Source: RH-AL1 sp965277355
GTDB lineage: Bacteria; Pseudomonadota; Alphaproteobacteria; Rhizobiales; Beijerinckiaceae
Direction of reading: 5' to 3'
Assembly (NCBI GenBank): GCA_965277355.1
Contig: CBDICN010000002.1
Coordinates: 2,275,469 to 2,339,468, forward strand
Length of the DNA stretch: 64,000 nt
The notes beneath the pieces were generated by a model. That model was given only the letters and a program-made list of their open reading frames with translations. It was not told where the DNA came from and did no database searches. Below are positions 15,932 through 22,441 of the stretch, in pieces. The translations under genes and the position numbers were made by a program. Numbering within the stretch: position 1 is the stretch's first letter; every line of letters starts with the position of its first letter.

Positions 15932-17866
15932 ATGAACCCCAACTTCCGTAATTTCGCCCTCTGGGTGATCATCTTCCTGCTGGTCGTCGCGTTGGTCATG
16001 CTGTTTCAGGGCGGACCGGGTCAAAAGACTGCTACGCAGGAAATCACCTTCACGCAGCTCCTGAACGAGGTCGACAATAACAAGGTGCGCGACGTCACCA
16101 TCTCCGGGTCGGAGATGACCGGCCACACGATCGACAACAAGGCGTTCACGGTCTACGTGCCCAACGACCCCAGCCTGATCAACACGCTCGTCAGCAAGAA
16201 GGTGAACATCACCGCCAAGCCGCTGTCGGACGGCAACAACATCTTCATCACGCTGCTGGTCAACGGCCTGCCGCTGCTCGCCTTCCTGGCGTTGTGGATC
16301 TTCGTGTCCCGCCAAATGCAGGGGGCCGGCGGCAAGGCGATGGGCTTCGGCAAGTCGAAGGCCAAGCTCCTGACCGAGGCCCACGGCCGCGTGACCTTCG
16401 AGGACGTCGCCGGCGTCGACGAGGCCAAGGAGGACCTGCAGGAGATCGTCGAGTTCCTGCGCGACCCGCAGAAGTTCCAGCGCCTCGGCGGGCGGATCCC
16501 GCGCGGCGTGCTGCTCGTCGGACCGCCCGGCACCGGTAAGACGCTGCTCGCCCGGGCGATCGCCGGCGAGGCCAACGTGCCGTTCTTCACGATCTCGGGC
16601 TCGGACTTCGTCGAGATGTTCGTCGGTGTGGGTGCCTCGCGTGTGCGAGATATGTTCGAGCAGGCCAAGAAGAACGCGCCCTGCATCATCTTCATCGACG
16701 AGATCGACGCGGTCGGCCGCCATCGCGGCGCCGGCCTCGGCGGCGGCAACGACGAGCGCGAGCAGACGCTGAACCAGCTGCTCGTCGAGATGGACGGCTT
16801 CGAGGCCAACGAGGGCATCATCCTCATCGCCGCGACCAACCGGCCCGACGTGCTCGACCCCGCCCTGCTGCGTCCCGGCCGCTTCGACCGCCAGATCGTC
16901 GTGCCCAACCCGGACGTGATCGGCCGCGAGCGCATCCTCAAGGTGCATGTGCGCAAGGTGCCGCTGTCGCCCGACGTCGACCTCAAGGTCGTCGCCCGCG
17001 GTACGCCTGGCTTTTCCGGCGCCGATCTCATGAACCTCGTCAATGAGGCGGCGCTGATGGCGGCGCGGCGAGGCAAGCGCATCGTCACCATGGTCGAGTT
17101 CGAAGATTCCAAGGACAAGATCATGATGGGCGCGGAGCGCCGCACCCTGGTCATGACCGAGCAGGAGAAGATGCTCACCGCCTACCACGAGGGCGGACAT
17201 GCGCTGGTGGCGCTGAACGTGCCGGCGACCGATCCCGTCCACAAGGCGACGATCATCCCGCGCGGGCGTGCCCTCGGCATGGTGATGCAGCTTCCCGAGC
17301 GCGACAAGCTCTCGATGAGCTACGAGCAGATGACGTCGCGCCTCGCGGTGCTGATGGGCGGCCGCGTCTCCGAGGAGATCATCTTCGGCAAGGACAAGGT
17401 GACCTCGGGCGCCCAGTCCGACATCCAGCAGGCAACCAAGCTCGCCCGCGCGATGGTCACGCAATGGGGCTTCTCCGACGCGCTCGGCACCGTGATGTAC
17501 GGCGAGAACCAGGAAGAGGTCTTCCTCGGCTATTCGATGGGCAAGCAGAACACGCTGTCCGAGGAGACCTCGCAGAAGATCGACGCCGAGGTGCGCCGTC
17601 TCGTCGAGATGGGGCTGTCGGAAGCCACCCGCATCATTACGACCAAGCGCAACGACCTCGAGATGCTCGCGCGCGGACTGATGGAATACGAGACGCTTTC
17701 GGGTGACGAGATCATCGGTTTGCTCAACGGCAAGACGCCGGTGCGCGACTCCGGCGACGACACGCCCGCCCCGCCGCGCGGCTCGCCCGTGCCGACCACC
17801 GGCGCCACCCCGCGCCCGAAACCCGGCCACGAGCCGGGCGGCCTGGAGCCGCAGCCGCAGACGTAG
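15932..17866 (+). CDS. ftsH: ATP-dependent zinc metalloprotease FtsH
   Basis: 644 residues. Two membrane helices (about 7-27 and 105-125) flank a periplasmic domain; then an AAA module with G-P-P-G-T-G-K-T (197-204), Walker B I-I-F-I-D-E-I-D, and the second region of homology A-A-T-N-R-P-D-V-L-D-P-A-L-L; the protease domain has the zinc site H-E-G-G-H (419-423). FtsH is the membrane-anchored hexamer that degrades misfolded membrane proteins and regulators such as LpxC. The ATG at 15932 begins the typical M-N-P-N-F-R-N start. Upstream 178 bases separate it from tilS. A strong terminator follows. Confidence 0.97.
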   Translation: MNPNFRNFALWVIIFLLVVALVMLFQGGPGQKTATQEITFTQLLNEVDNNKVRDVTISGSEMTGHTIDNKAFTVYVPNDPSLINTLVSKKVNITAKPLSDGNNIFITLLVNGLPLLAFLALWIFVSRQMQGAGGKAMGFGKSKAKLLTEAHGRVTFEDVAGVDEAKEDLQEIVEFLRDPQKFQRLGGRIPRGVLLVGPPGTGKTLLARAIAGEANVPFFTISGSDFVEMFVGVGASRVRDMFEQAKKNAPCIIFIDEIDAVGRHRGAGLGGGNDEREQTLNQLLVEMDGFEANEGIILIAATNRPDVLDPALLRPGRFDRQIVVPNPDVIGRERILKVHVRKVPLSPDVDLKVVARGTPGFSGADLMNLVNEAALMAARRGKRIVTMVEFEDSKDKIMMGAERRTLVMTEQEKMLTAYHEGGHALVALNVPATDPVHKATIIPRGRALGMVMQLPERDKLSMSYEQMTSRLAVLMGGRVSEEIIFGKDKVTSGAQSDIQQATKLARAMVTQWGFSDALGTVMYGENQEEVFLGYSMGKQNTLSEETSQKIDAEVRRLVEMGLSEATRIITTKRNDLEMLARGLMEYETLSGDEIIGLLNGKTPVRDSGDDTPAPPRGSPVPTTGATPRPKPGHEPGGLEPQPQT

Positions 17867-17882
17867 GTTTCGAACGCCAACA

Positions 17883-17910
17883 AAAAACCCCGGCTCGCGC
17901 CGGGGTTTTT
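17883..17910. terminator. Bidirectional rho-independent terminator
   Basis: Perfect 12-bp stem AAAAACCCCGGC / GCCGGGGTTTTT around a TCGC loop. With A-runs on one side and T-runs on the other it can end both ftsH (rightward) and the small exported protein gene (leftward). Confidence 0.93.
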
Positions 17911-17931
17911 CCGTTACCGATTTGGCGACGA

Positions 17932-18174
17932 TCAGCGCCCGACGAAGGTGTCGACGAAGCCGCCGACAGGCGCGAAGACGCTGCGGCCGGTCTGCAAGCC
18001 CGGGACCAGGACATTGTCGCCGGCCGGGAGCGGCGAACCGTCGGTGGCGATGGGATTGGCCGGGGTGGGGTTCGCCGGGTTGGGGACCGTCGGTGCGAAG
18101 GACTGGGCAGCGGCGGACGCGACGAGTCCGAGGGTGAGAGCGGCGGCGACGGCGAGGGTGGACACGGTCTTCAT
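17932..18174 (-). CDS. Small exported proline-rich protein
   Basis: 80 residues from an ATG with AAAAGGAGATC upstream. Residues 1-24 are a clear signal peptide ending A-S-A-A-A-Q-S. The mature part has repeats P-N-P-A-N-P-T-P-A-N-P and ends in V-G-G-F-V-D-T-F-V-G-R. No cysteine, no recognised domain; probably a small periplasmic or surface protein. Longer upstream frames are less likely since they would bury the signal peptide. Confidence 0.7.
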   Translation of the reverse strand: MKTVSTLAVAAALTLGLVASAAAQSFAPTVPNPANPTPANPIATDGSPLPAGDNVLVPGLQTGRSVFAPVGGFVDTFVGR

Positions 18175-18506
18175 TGCGATCTCCTTTTCGAACGAGCGGT
18201 ATGTTCGCCCCGATGACGGAAAGATGGGATCGATCGTGCGCGATGCAAATGCGACTGCCGTCCGGCCGGTATGCACGCCGTGCATGGGAAATGCGGCAAG
18301 CTACCCCAAAGAAGCTTGCCTGAGTGGCGTCGCCAAGCGCCGGTACCGGGAGCAGCTCTCCTGTCCCAACACGAGCCTATCCACAGCTCGGGACGCGGAT
18401 CGCGTCCTGCCCGACGAAATGCCCGCCGCGTTGTTCGCTCCGCCATATTTTCGCGTCATCTTGCGCGGGGAGGAGCGTCCGGCAGCGTTACCGGAAGGCG
18501 CCGGGC
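18175..18506. other. Gene-free stretch upstream of small exported protein
   Basis: About 330 bases between two leftward genes. The part next to 18175 should hold the promoter of the exported-protein gene. The remainder shows no convincing reading frame and no terminator with a T-run for the gene ending at 18507. Confidence 0.45.
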
Positions 18507-18857
18507 TTACATTACGCCTACCAGCTTCGCTCGCAGGTCCTGGTCGTAGAGAATGTCGCCCTCCCAGAAGGCGAGCAGCGCGGCGAGGTTGAGCTCGACC
18601 CATCGGCGGAGCCGATCTTCCTGCTGCTTGGAGAGCCACGCCTCTCCGGCGGCGAGGGCGAACGGCGAGAGGGTGTAGACGGCGGCGGGTTTCGACCCCC
18701 AAGGCGGCAGCGTGACCTTTATGCGCGCCGCATGAGCCGTCATCTTCGGCGACACGAAGACGACGAAATCCAGGCCCGTCTCGCGCGGCGACAGGTTGGA
18801 CATCTCGAACGTGACCTCGTCCGGCGGGAACTCGGTTTCGGCGTCTGCCAGCTGCAT
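18507..18857 (-). CDS. Conserved-looking hypothetical protein
   Basis: 116 residues from the ATG at 18855-18857, or 128 from an ATG at 18891-18893; no strong ribosome-binding site decides. Mixed alpha/beta composition, no signal peptide or membrane helix. Notable features: D-F-V-V-F-V-S-P-K-M strand, R-I-K-V-T-L-P-P-W-G, and a C-terminal helix with L-L-A-F-W-E-G-D-I. Codon use is like the neighbours. I do not recognise the family. It opens an accessory stretch of leftward genes between ftsH and pnp. Confidence 0.55.
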   Translation of the reverse strand: MQLADAETEFPPDEVTFEMSNLSPRETGLDFVVFVSPKMTAHAARIKVTLPPWGSKPAAVYTLSPFALAAGEAWLSKQQEDRLRRWVELNLAALLAFWEGDILYDQDLRAKLVGVM

Positions 18858-18900
18858 GGGGGCAACGTAGCACGGTTTGCGTTCAAGGATCATCTCGCGG

Positions 18901-18936
18901 GTGAGGGCTCTTTCTCCCGTGAGCGCTCTTTCTCCC
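18901..18936. repeat. Two tandem copies of an 18-bp unit
   Basis: GTGAG(G/C)GCTCTTTCTCCC at 18901-18918 and 18919-18936, one mismatch. Lies just upstream of the hypothetical gene start. Confidence 0.85.
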
Positions 18937-19058
18937 GTCGTGGACGGCGAAGGAGCCGGCCCGACCCGCGCGCGCAGAGCGCGGCCGCGATAGCCCGAGC
19001 CGGCGACCGCCAAAAGCGCGCCGATTCCGGCGGGGTCGCAGCAGGAGGACCAGCGACG

Positions 19059-19274
19059 TCACGAGTCGACAGCAGCGACGATCGTCTCGATGACCCTTCC
19101 GGCTTCGGCGATGGCGTCGCGTGCCTCGCTCCTCGTGATCGTGACATCGTTGCCGACGCCGTAGTCGCTGATCTCCTTGTAGACGTAACCTTGTCCGAGG
19201 AAGGTCAGGACGCTCTTGTCGATTGCCGGATCAGCACGCGTCGTCGTGTGTTCTCGACGTCCCCGGTCCGGCAT
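19059..19274 (-). CDS. Possible 71-residue protein or displaced C-terminus of SUKH gene
   Basis: Open frame from an ATG at 19272-19274 that overlaps the end of the upstream SUKH-like gene by 44 bases in another frame. The translation from D-K-S-V-L-T-F-L-G-Q-G-Y onward looks protein-like (mixed hydrophobic pattern, G-V-G-N-D-V-T-I strand, terminal amphipathic helix), while the first 15 residues do not. There is no clear ribosome-binding site. Either a small overlapping gene or the original end of the upstream protein after a frameshift. Confidence 0.35.
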   Translation of the reverse strand: MPDRGRREHTTTRADPAIDKSVLTFLGQGYVYKEISDYGVGNDVTITRSEARDAIAEAGRVIETIVAAVDS

Positions 19275-19806
19275 CCAGCGACTTGAGAATGAGACCGTCG
19301 ATGCCGTTGTTGCGATCCACAAGGTCGGACCAGAAGCGAATCCGCTTTTCTCCGCCAGAGACTCTTTTGCCGCCCGCCAGCTCGATATTGAAGTAGGAGC
19401 CAAGGTCGGCACCATAATAGATGATGTCCGACTGGTAGATGGAGAAGACCGGGTTGCCCGGCTCCCAAGGCTCGGCGGCGAGGTAGCGGTGGGCAATCAG
19501 CGGAATGAGCGCGGGTGCGCGGGCGACGGCCGCGCGCACGATGTCCGCGCGCGCGTTCGGCTCGGTGGGACGGCGGCCCCATTGCGGCAGCCACAGGGCG
19601 TTGTGCTCGACATCGAAGATGAGGCCTTCGGCAGGCCACGCCAGCGCTCTGCGGATCGCCGCATCGTCCTCGCGCCAATCGTAGCCCTCGGCTGGCCGCT
19701 TCCTGAGATAGAGCGCGACGAGATCGGGCGGAAAGGCCAGGTTGTAACGGTGCTGCGCTCGCTGGAGATCCTCGGGAGCGTAGCCCCTCGCCCATGCATT
19801 CGGCAT
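19231..19806 (-). CDS. SMI1/KNR4 (SUKH) family protein
   Basis: 191 residues from an ATG with GGGAGGCTGCG upstream. Residues 1-165 carry the SUKH pattern: L-A-F-P-P-D-L-V-A-L-Y near 23-33, W-P-E/A-G-L-I-F-D-V-E region, P-L-I-A-H-R-Y, and N-P-V-F-S-I-Y-Q-S-D-I-I-Y-Y-G near 119-133. SUKH proteins are often immunity proteins against contact-dependent or polymorphic toxins, but many are unassigned; no toxin gene is adjacent. The last ~20 residues look unnatural and a good frame resumes in another phase, so a frameshift near 19240-19270 is possible. Confidence 0.7.
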   Translation of the reverse strand: MPNAWARGYAPEDLQRAQHRYNLAFPPDLVALYLRKRPAEGYDWREDDAAIRRALAWPAEGLIFDVEHNALWLPQWGRRPTEPNARADIVRAAVARAPALIPLIAHRYLAAEPWEPGNPVFSIYQSDIIYYGADLGSYFNIELAGGKRVSGGEKRIRFWSDLVDRNNGIDGLILKSLDAGPGTSRTHDDAC

Positions 19807-19898
19807 CGCAGCCTCCCACAGCGTTGTTCTAGAGCACTTCGAGCTTGCATGGAATCGACGAGTCTGATTCGAGAGTCTTGTTCAGCGGCGAGGCTCTC

Positions 19899-20249
19899 AT
19901 GGTTGCACCTCTTTCCCAGGATTTGCGCAGGCGGCTCGTGGAAGCCGTCAACGACGGCAGTTCGGCGCGCGAGGCGGCGCGTCGGTTCGCGGTCAGCCCG
20001 TCGGCGGCGATCAAGCTGATGCAGCGTGTACGCAGAACCGGCAGCACGGCGCCAGCCCGGATCGGCGGCTATCGGCGGCCACTCCTCGAAGAGCACGCCG
20101 ATGTCCTGCGCGAGCTGACGCAGGCTCGCAAGGGCATCACGCTCGCCGAACTCCAGGCGGCGCTCGCCGAGCGTGGCGTTGCGGTCTCGACGACGGCGAT
20201 CTGGTCGACGCTGCACCGGCTCGGCCTGTCACACAAAAAAAGTCGATGA
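19899..20249 (+). CDS. IS630 transposase, upstream frame (orfA)
   Basis: 116 residues from the ATG at 19899-19901. Helix-turn-helix part: L-R-R-R-L-V-E-A-V, S-A-R-E-A-A-R-R-F-A-V-S-P-S-A-A, then the linker R-R-P-L-L-E-E-H and L-A-E-R-G-V-A-V-S-T-T-A-I-W. It supplies the DNA-binding part of the transposase. The frame ends at TGA 20247-20249, just after the run of seven A in CACAAAAAAAGTC. Confidence 0.92.
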   Translation: MVAPLSQDLRRRLVEAVNDGSSAREAARRFAVSPSAAIKLMQRVRRTGSTAPARIGGYRRPLLEEHADVLRELTQARKGITLAELQAALAERGVAVSTTAIWSTLHRLGLSHKKSR

Positions 20250-20842
20250 GAGCCGCCGAGCAGGATCGCCCCGATGTCGCCGTGCGTCGGAAGCGGTGGC
20301 AAGCTTGGCAGCGCTTCATGGATTGCGCCGCCTTCGTCTTCATCGACGAGACCGGCGCCGCGACCAACATGGCGCGCACTCACGGCTGGGGACCGAAAAG
20401 CGAGCGGCTCGTCGATGCCACCCCGCACGGCCACTGGTTCACGACGACGTTCGTCGGCGGCCTGCGCGAGAGCGGCGTCATCGCGCCGCTGGTCCTCGAC
20501 GGCCCGATGACGGGCGAGATCTTCCTCGCCTACACCGAGCAGTTCCTGGCGCCCGCTCTGTCACCAGGCGACATCGTGGTGATGGACAACCTCTCCGCCC
20601 ACAAGGTCGTCGGCGTCGAGGCGGCGATCAGAGCCGTCGGCGCCAGCGTCCTCTACCTGCCGCCCTACAGTCCCGATCTCAACCCCATCGAGAAGATGTT
20701 CGCCAAGTTGAAGGCCGAATTGCGCAAAGCAAAAGCCCGCACACAAGACGCCCTGTGGAAGGAAATCGGCCGGATCATCAGAGCGCTGGGTCCCGACGAA
20801 TGCCGAAATTACATCGCAAGCTCAGGCTATGCGTGCGACTAA
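20246..20842 (+). CDS. IS630 transposase, downstream frame (orfB, DDE domain)
   Basis: 198 residues. The DDE catalytic set is visible: F-I-D-E-T-G-A (first Asp), V-V-M-D-N-L-S-A-H (second Asp), and L-P-P-Y-S-P-D-L-N-P-I-E-K (Glu). A -1 slip on A-AAA-AAG at about 20234-20242 would fuse it to orfA as one transposase of about 315 residues, the usual expression mode of this IS group. Confidence 0.92.
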   Translation: MRAAEQDRPDVAVRRKRWQAWQRFMDCAAFVFIDETGAATNMARTHGWGPKSERLVDATPHGHWFTTTFVGGLRESGVIAPLVLDGPMTGEIFLAYTEQFLAPALSPGDIVVMDNLSAHKVVGVEAAIRAVGASVLYLPPYSPDLNPIEKMFAKLKAELRKAKARTQDALWKEIGRIIRALGPDECRNYIASSGYACD

Positions 20843-20988
20843 GCCGGAAATGCTCTAATCATTCGAACATAGCCGTAACAGGATAGAACGGCGGCCCGAG
20901 AGCCGCCTGCTCGATGCCAGGGAAGCGGCAACCGTCCTCCGCAGCCTGCTCGTTGCCTTCCAAATCCTCGCCGGCAAGGCGACTATGC

Positions 20989-21489
20989 TCAGGACGATTT
21001 TTTGAAGGCTAGCGGGAGGTGCGTTGCGACGACATCCCACCTCTTGAAGGGTGGGTAAAAGAGGCCTTGGACCTGACCTTCGACCTTGGCTTCCAACTTT
21101 CCGAGACAGGCGTCGCAATGTCGCATCACCGCTTCAAGAAACGCGGCTGGCGGGCGATAGCGATGATCTCGGACGTAATGATAGATCATGACCGGCGCAG
21201 CGAACATCGTCCCGTCGGAGTGCGCGACCCGGACTTCTCCGTTGCCAAGAAAGCCGTCGAAGTCGGTCCTCCCATGCATGGGATCGAAGCCGCAAAGCTC
21301 GCAAACGTGGAAACCTCGCATCAGGTTGATCGGCTTCCGGCAAAAAGCCGCCAGCTTGTCCAGAAAAGGCGGAAACGGATCGGTCGTTGGGAAGTCGAAC
21401 GTGCCGCCAAGCCATCCGACGTTGAGCGTGCGCAGACTCTGCCAGTCGGGCGATCCGTAGCGGTAAAGGCTCAGGTCCTCGAATTGCAC
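20989..21489 (-). CDS. Hypothetical protein with R-G-F-H-x-C-E-L-C motif
   Basis: 166 residues from a GTG at 21487-21489. It opens F-E-D-L-S-L-Y-R-Y-G, then L-N-V-G-W-L-G-G and D-P-F-P-P-F-L-D-K-L, and has R-G-F-H-V-C-E-L-C-G near 59-68, followed by a strand-rich part and M-I-Y-H-Y-V. The pattern matches an uncharacterised bacterial family (I believe DUF7919), seen as stand-alone cytoplasmic proteins. Paired Cys and His might bind metal. Next to an IS630 element and a HEPN gene in an accessory stretch. No function assigned. Confidence 0.65.
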   Translation of the reverse strand: MQFEDLSLYRYGSPDWQSLRTLNVGWLGGTFDFPTTDPFPPFLDKLAAFCRKPINLMRGFHVCELCGFDPMHGRTDFDGFLGNGEVRVAHSDGTMFAAPVMIYHYVRDHRYRPPAAFLEAVMRHCDACLGKLEAKVEGQVQGLFYPPFKRWDVVATHLPLAFKKSS

Positions 21490-21559
21490 GCGTCACGTTC
21501 AACAATTGCGCGTGGAATGCATGAATGTCGCTCACGATCCGGAATCGCACACCCATTCT

Positions 21560-22057
21560 TCAGCCGGTGCGTGCTCCGACGAGGGCAAGCGCGAGGAGGT
21601 CGGCTTTCTCATCGTGGTCCAGACCAAGGAAGATAGCGAAGGCTGACTGCACCTCGTCGAGAATACCCTTGGCGTCGGCCTGGGAGAACACGGCACCCGG
21701 ATCGTAATCGGCCGCATGGCGTCGCTGCTGTATCGTTACAAAGATCCGGGCGTAAGTCTGCAAGATTGCGCTCATAGACTTGCGGCCCATGGCCTTGTGG
21801 TAGCCATCCTTCAACATCGGCTTGGAAAGTTCGAGCAGCGCCGTCTTGATCTTGGTGTGGTCAAGGCCGCGATAGACGAGGGTGTAGCCGGCGGACGGGT
21901 CGCGCGGGCCGATCATTCGATCCGCCGCGGCTGCGGCCAGCTGATGGAACAAGGCGTAATAGGCGGTCGAAACGGAGCGGCGCAGAGCTGCGTCGCTGGG
22001 CGAATCGCCCGACGCCAATCGTCTAGCAACCTCGATCAGTTCGACAGGATCAACCAA
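21560..22057 (-). CDS. HEPN-domain protein
   Basis: 165 residues read from a TTG at 22055-22057 that sits inside the stop region of the upstream small gene (coupled by overlap). The helical HEPN-like core shows S-T-A-Y-Y-A-L-F-H (29-37) and R-R-H-A-A-D-Y-D-P (about 112-120); R-x-A-D-Y-D with S-x-x-D/E-A following is the UPF0332-like HEPN signature. HEPN proteins are commonly RNases or partners of nucleotidyltransferases in toxin-antitoxin pairs. The upstream partner here is not a recognisable MNT nucleotidyltransferase, so the pairing is unusual. Function inferred only at domain level. Confidence 0.7.
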   Translation of the reverse strand: MVDPVELIEVARRLASGDSPSDAALRRSVSTAYYALFHQLAAAAADRMIGPRDPSAGYTLVYRGLDHTKIKTALLELSKPMLKDGYHKAMGRKSMSAILQTYARIFVTIQQRRHAADYDPGAVFSQADAKGILDEVQSAFAIFLGLDHDEKADLLALALVGARTG

Positions 22058-22337
22058 CGGGTTCCGCCGAGACTGGCTCAGAGATCCACACGTAAGGGAA
22101 GGTCTCGTCGCCCGCCTCGAACAATCGGCGATGGACCTCGTCCCGAAGCCGTAGGCGTTTGGCGAGCGCTTCGCCCGGATCGCGATCCTGGTCGATCACG
22201 AAGTCGAGGAAATGGGCTTGGTCACCATCGGCGTCCGGGCCGGACGAGACGCGCAGGTCGCGTACCTGCGACGGATCGAAGATGTCGCGAGCCGCCAAAA
22301 GACCGAGGCTCTCGAGATTCGTCGTAAAACGAGCCAT
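22050..22337 (-). CDS. Small protein coupled to HEPN gene, unknown
   Basis: 95 residues with a good CAGGAG ribosome-binding site before the ATG at 22335-22337. Acidic; S-G-P-D-A-D-G-D-Q-A-H-F-L-D-F-V near 32-47 followed by a basic helix (A-K-R-L-R-L-R-D-E-V-H-R-R-L) and P-Y-V-W-I-S-E-P. Its end overlaps the HEPN start by eight bases. It could be the antitoxin or partner of the HEPN protein, but no nucleotidyltransferase or DNA-binding motif is visible. Confidence 0.65.
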   Translation of the reverse strand: MARFTTNLESLGLLAARDIFDPSQVRDLRVSSGPDADGDQAHFLDFVIDQDRDPGEALAKRLRLRDEVHRRLFEAGDETFPYVWISEPVSAEPVG

Positions 22338-22381
22338 AGCGTCTGACTCCTGCGAGACAGTATAACCCGAGGCAGCCAAAC

Positions 22382-22405
22382 AAAAAAGCGACCCCGAAGG
22401 ACCGC
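22382..22405 (-). terminator. Rho-independent terminator of pnp
   Basis: On the leftward strand: GGCGGTCC, a TTCG tetraloop, GGGTCGC, then TTTTTT. It lies 37 bases past the pnp stop codon and is well placed to end the rpsO-pnp transcript. Confidence 0.85.
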
Positions 22406-22441
22406 CTCCCTGATCCTCGACACTCAAGCAGGCGGCAGCCC

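Larger units (their letters stand above)
19830..20857 (+). mobile_element. IS630-family insertion sequence, complete
   Basis: About 1.02 kb bounded by TA dinucleotides (19830-19831 and 20856-20857), the target duplication of IS630/Tc1-mariner elements. Terminal inverted repeats: GAGCACTTCGAGCTT at the left against GAGCATTTCCGGCTT (reverse of the right end). It carries two overlapping frames joined by a slippery A-run. Inserted between the SUKH-like gene and leftward unknown genes; both ends look intact, so it may be active. Confidence 0.88.

Noticed and set aside
20859..21007. Open frame running out of the right end of the first IS630 (ends K-A-T-M-L-R-T-I-F-stop)
   Set aside because: Looks like a protein C-terminus but has no start, and nothing matching lies left of the element; possible remnant but unsupported.
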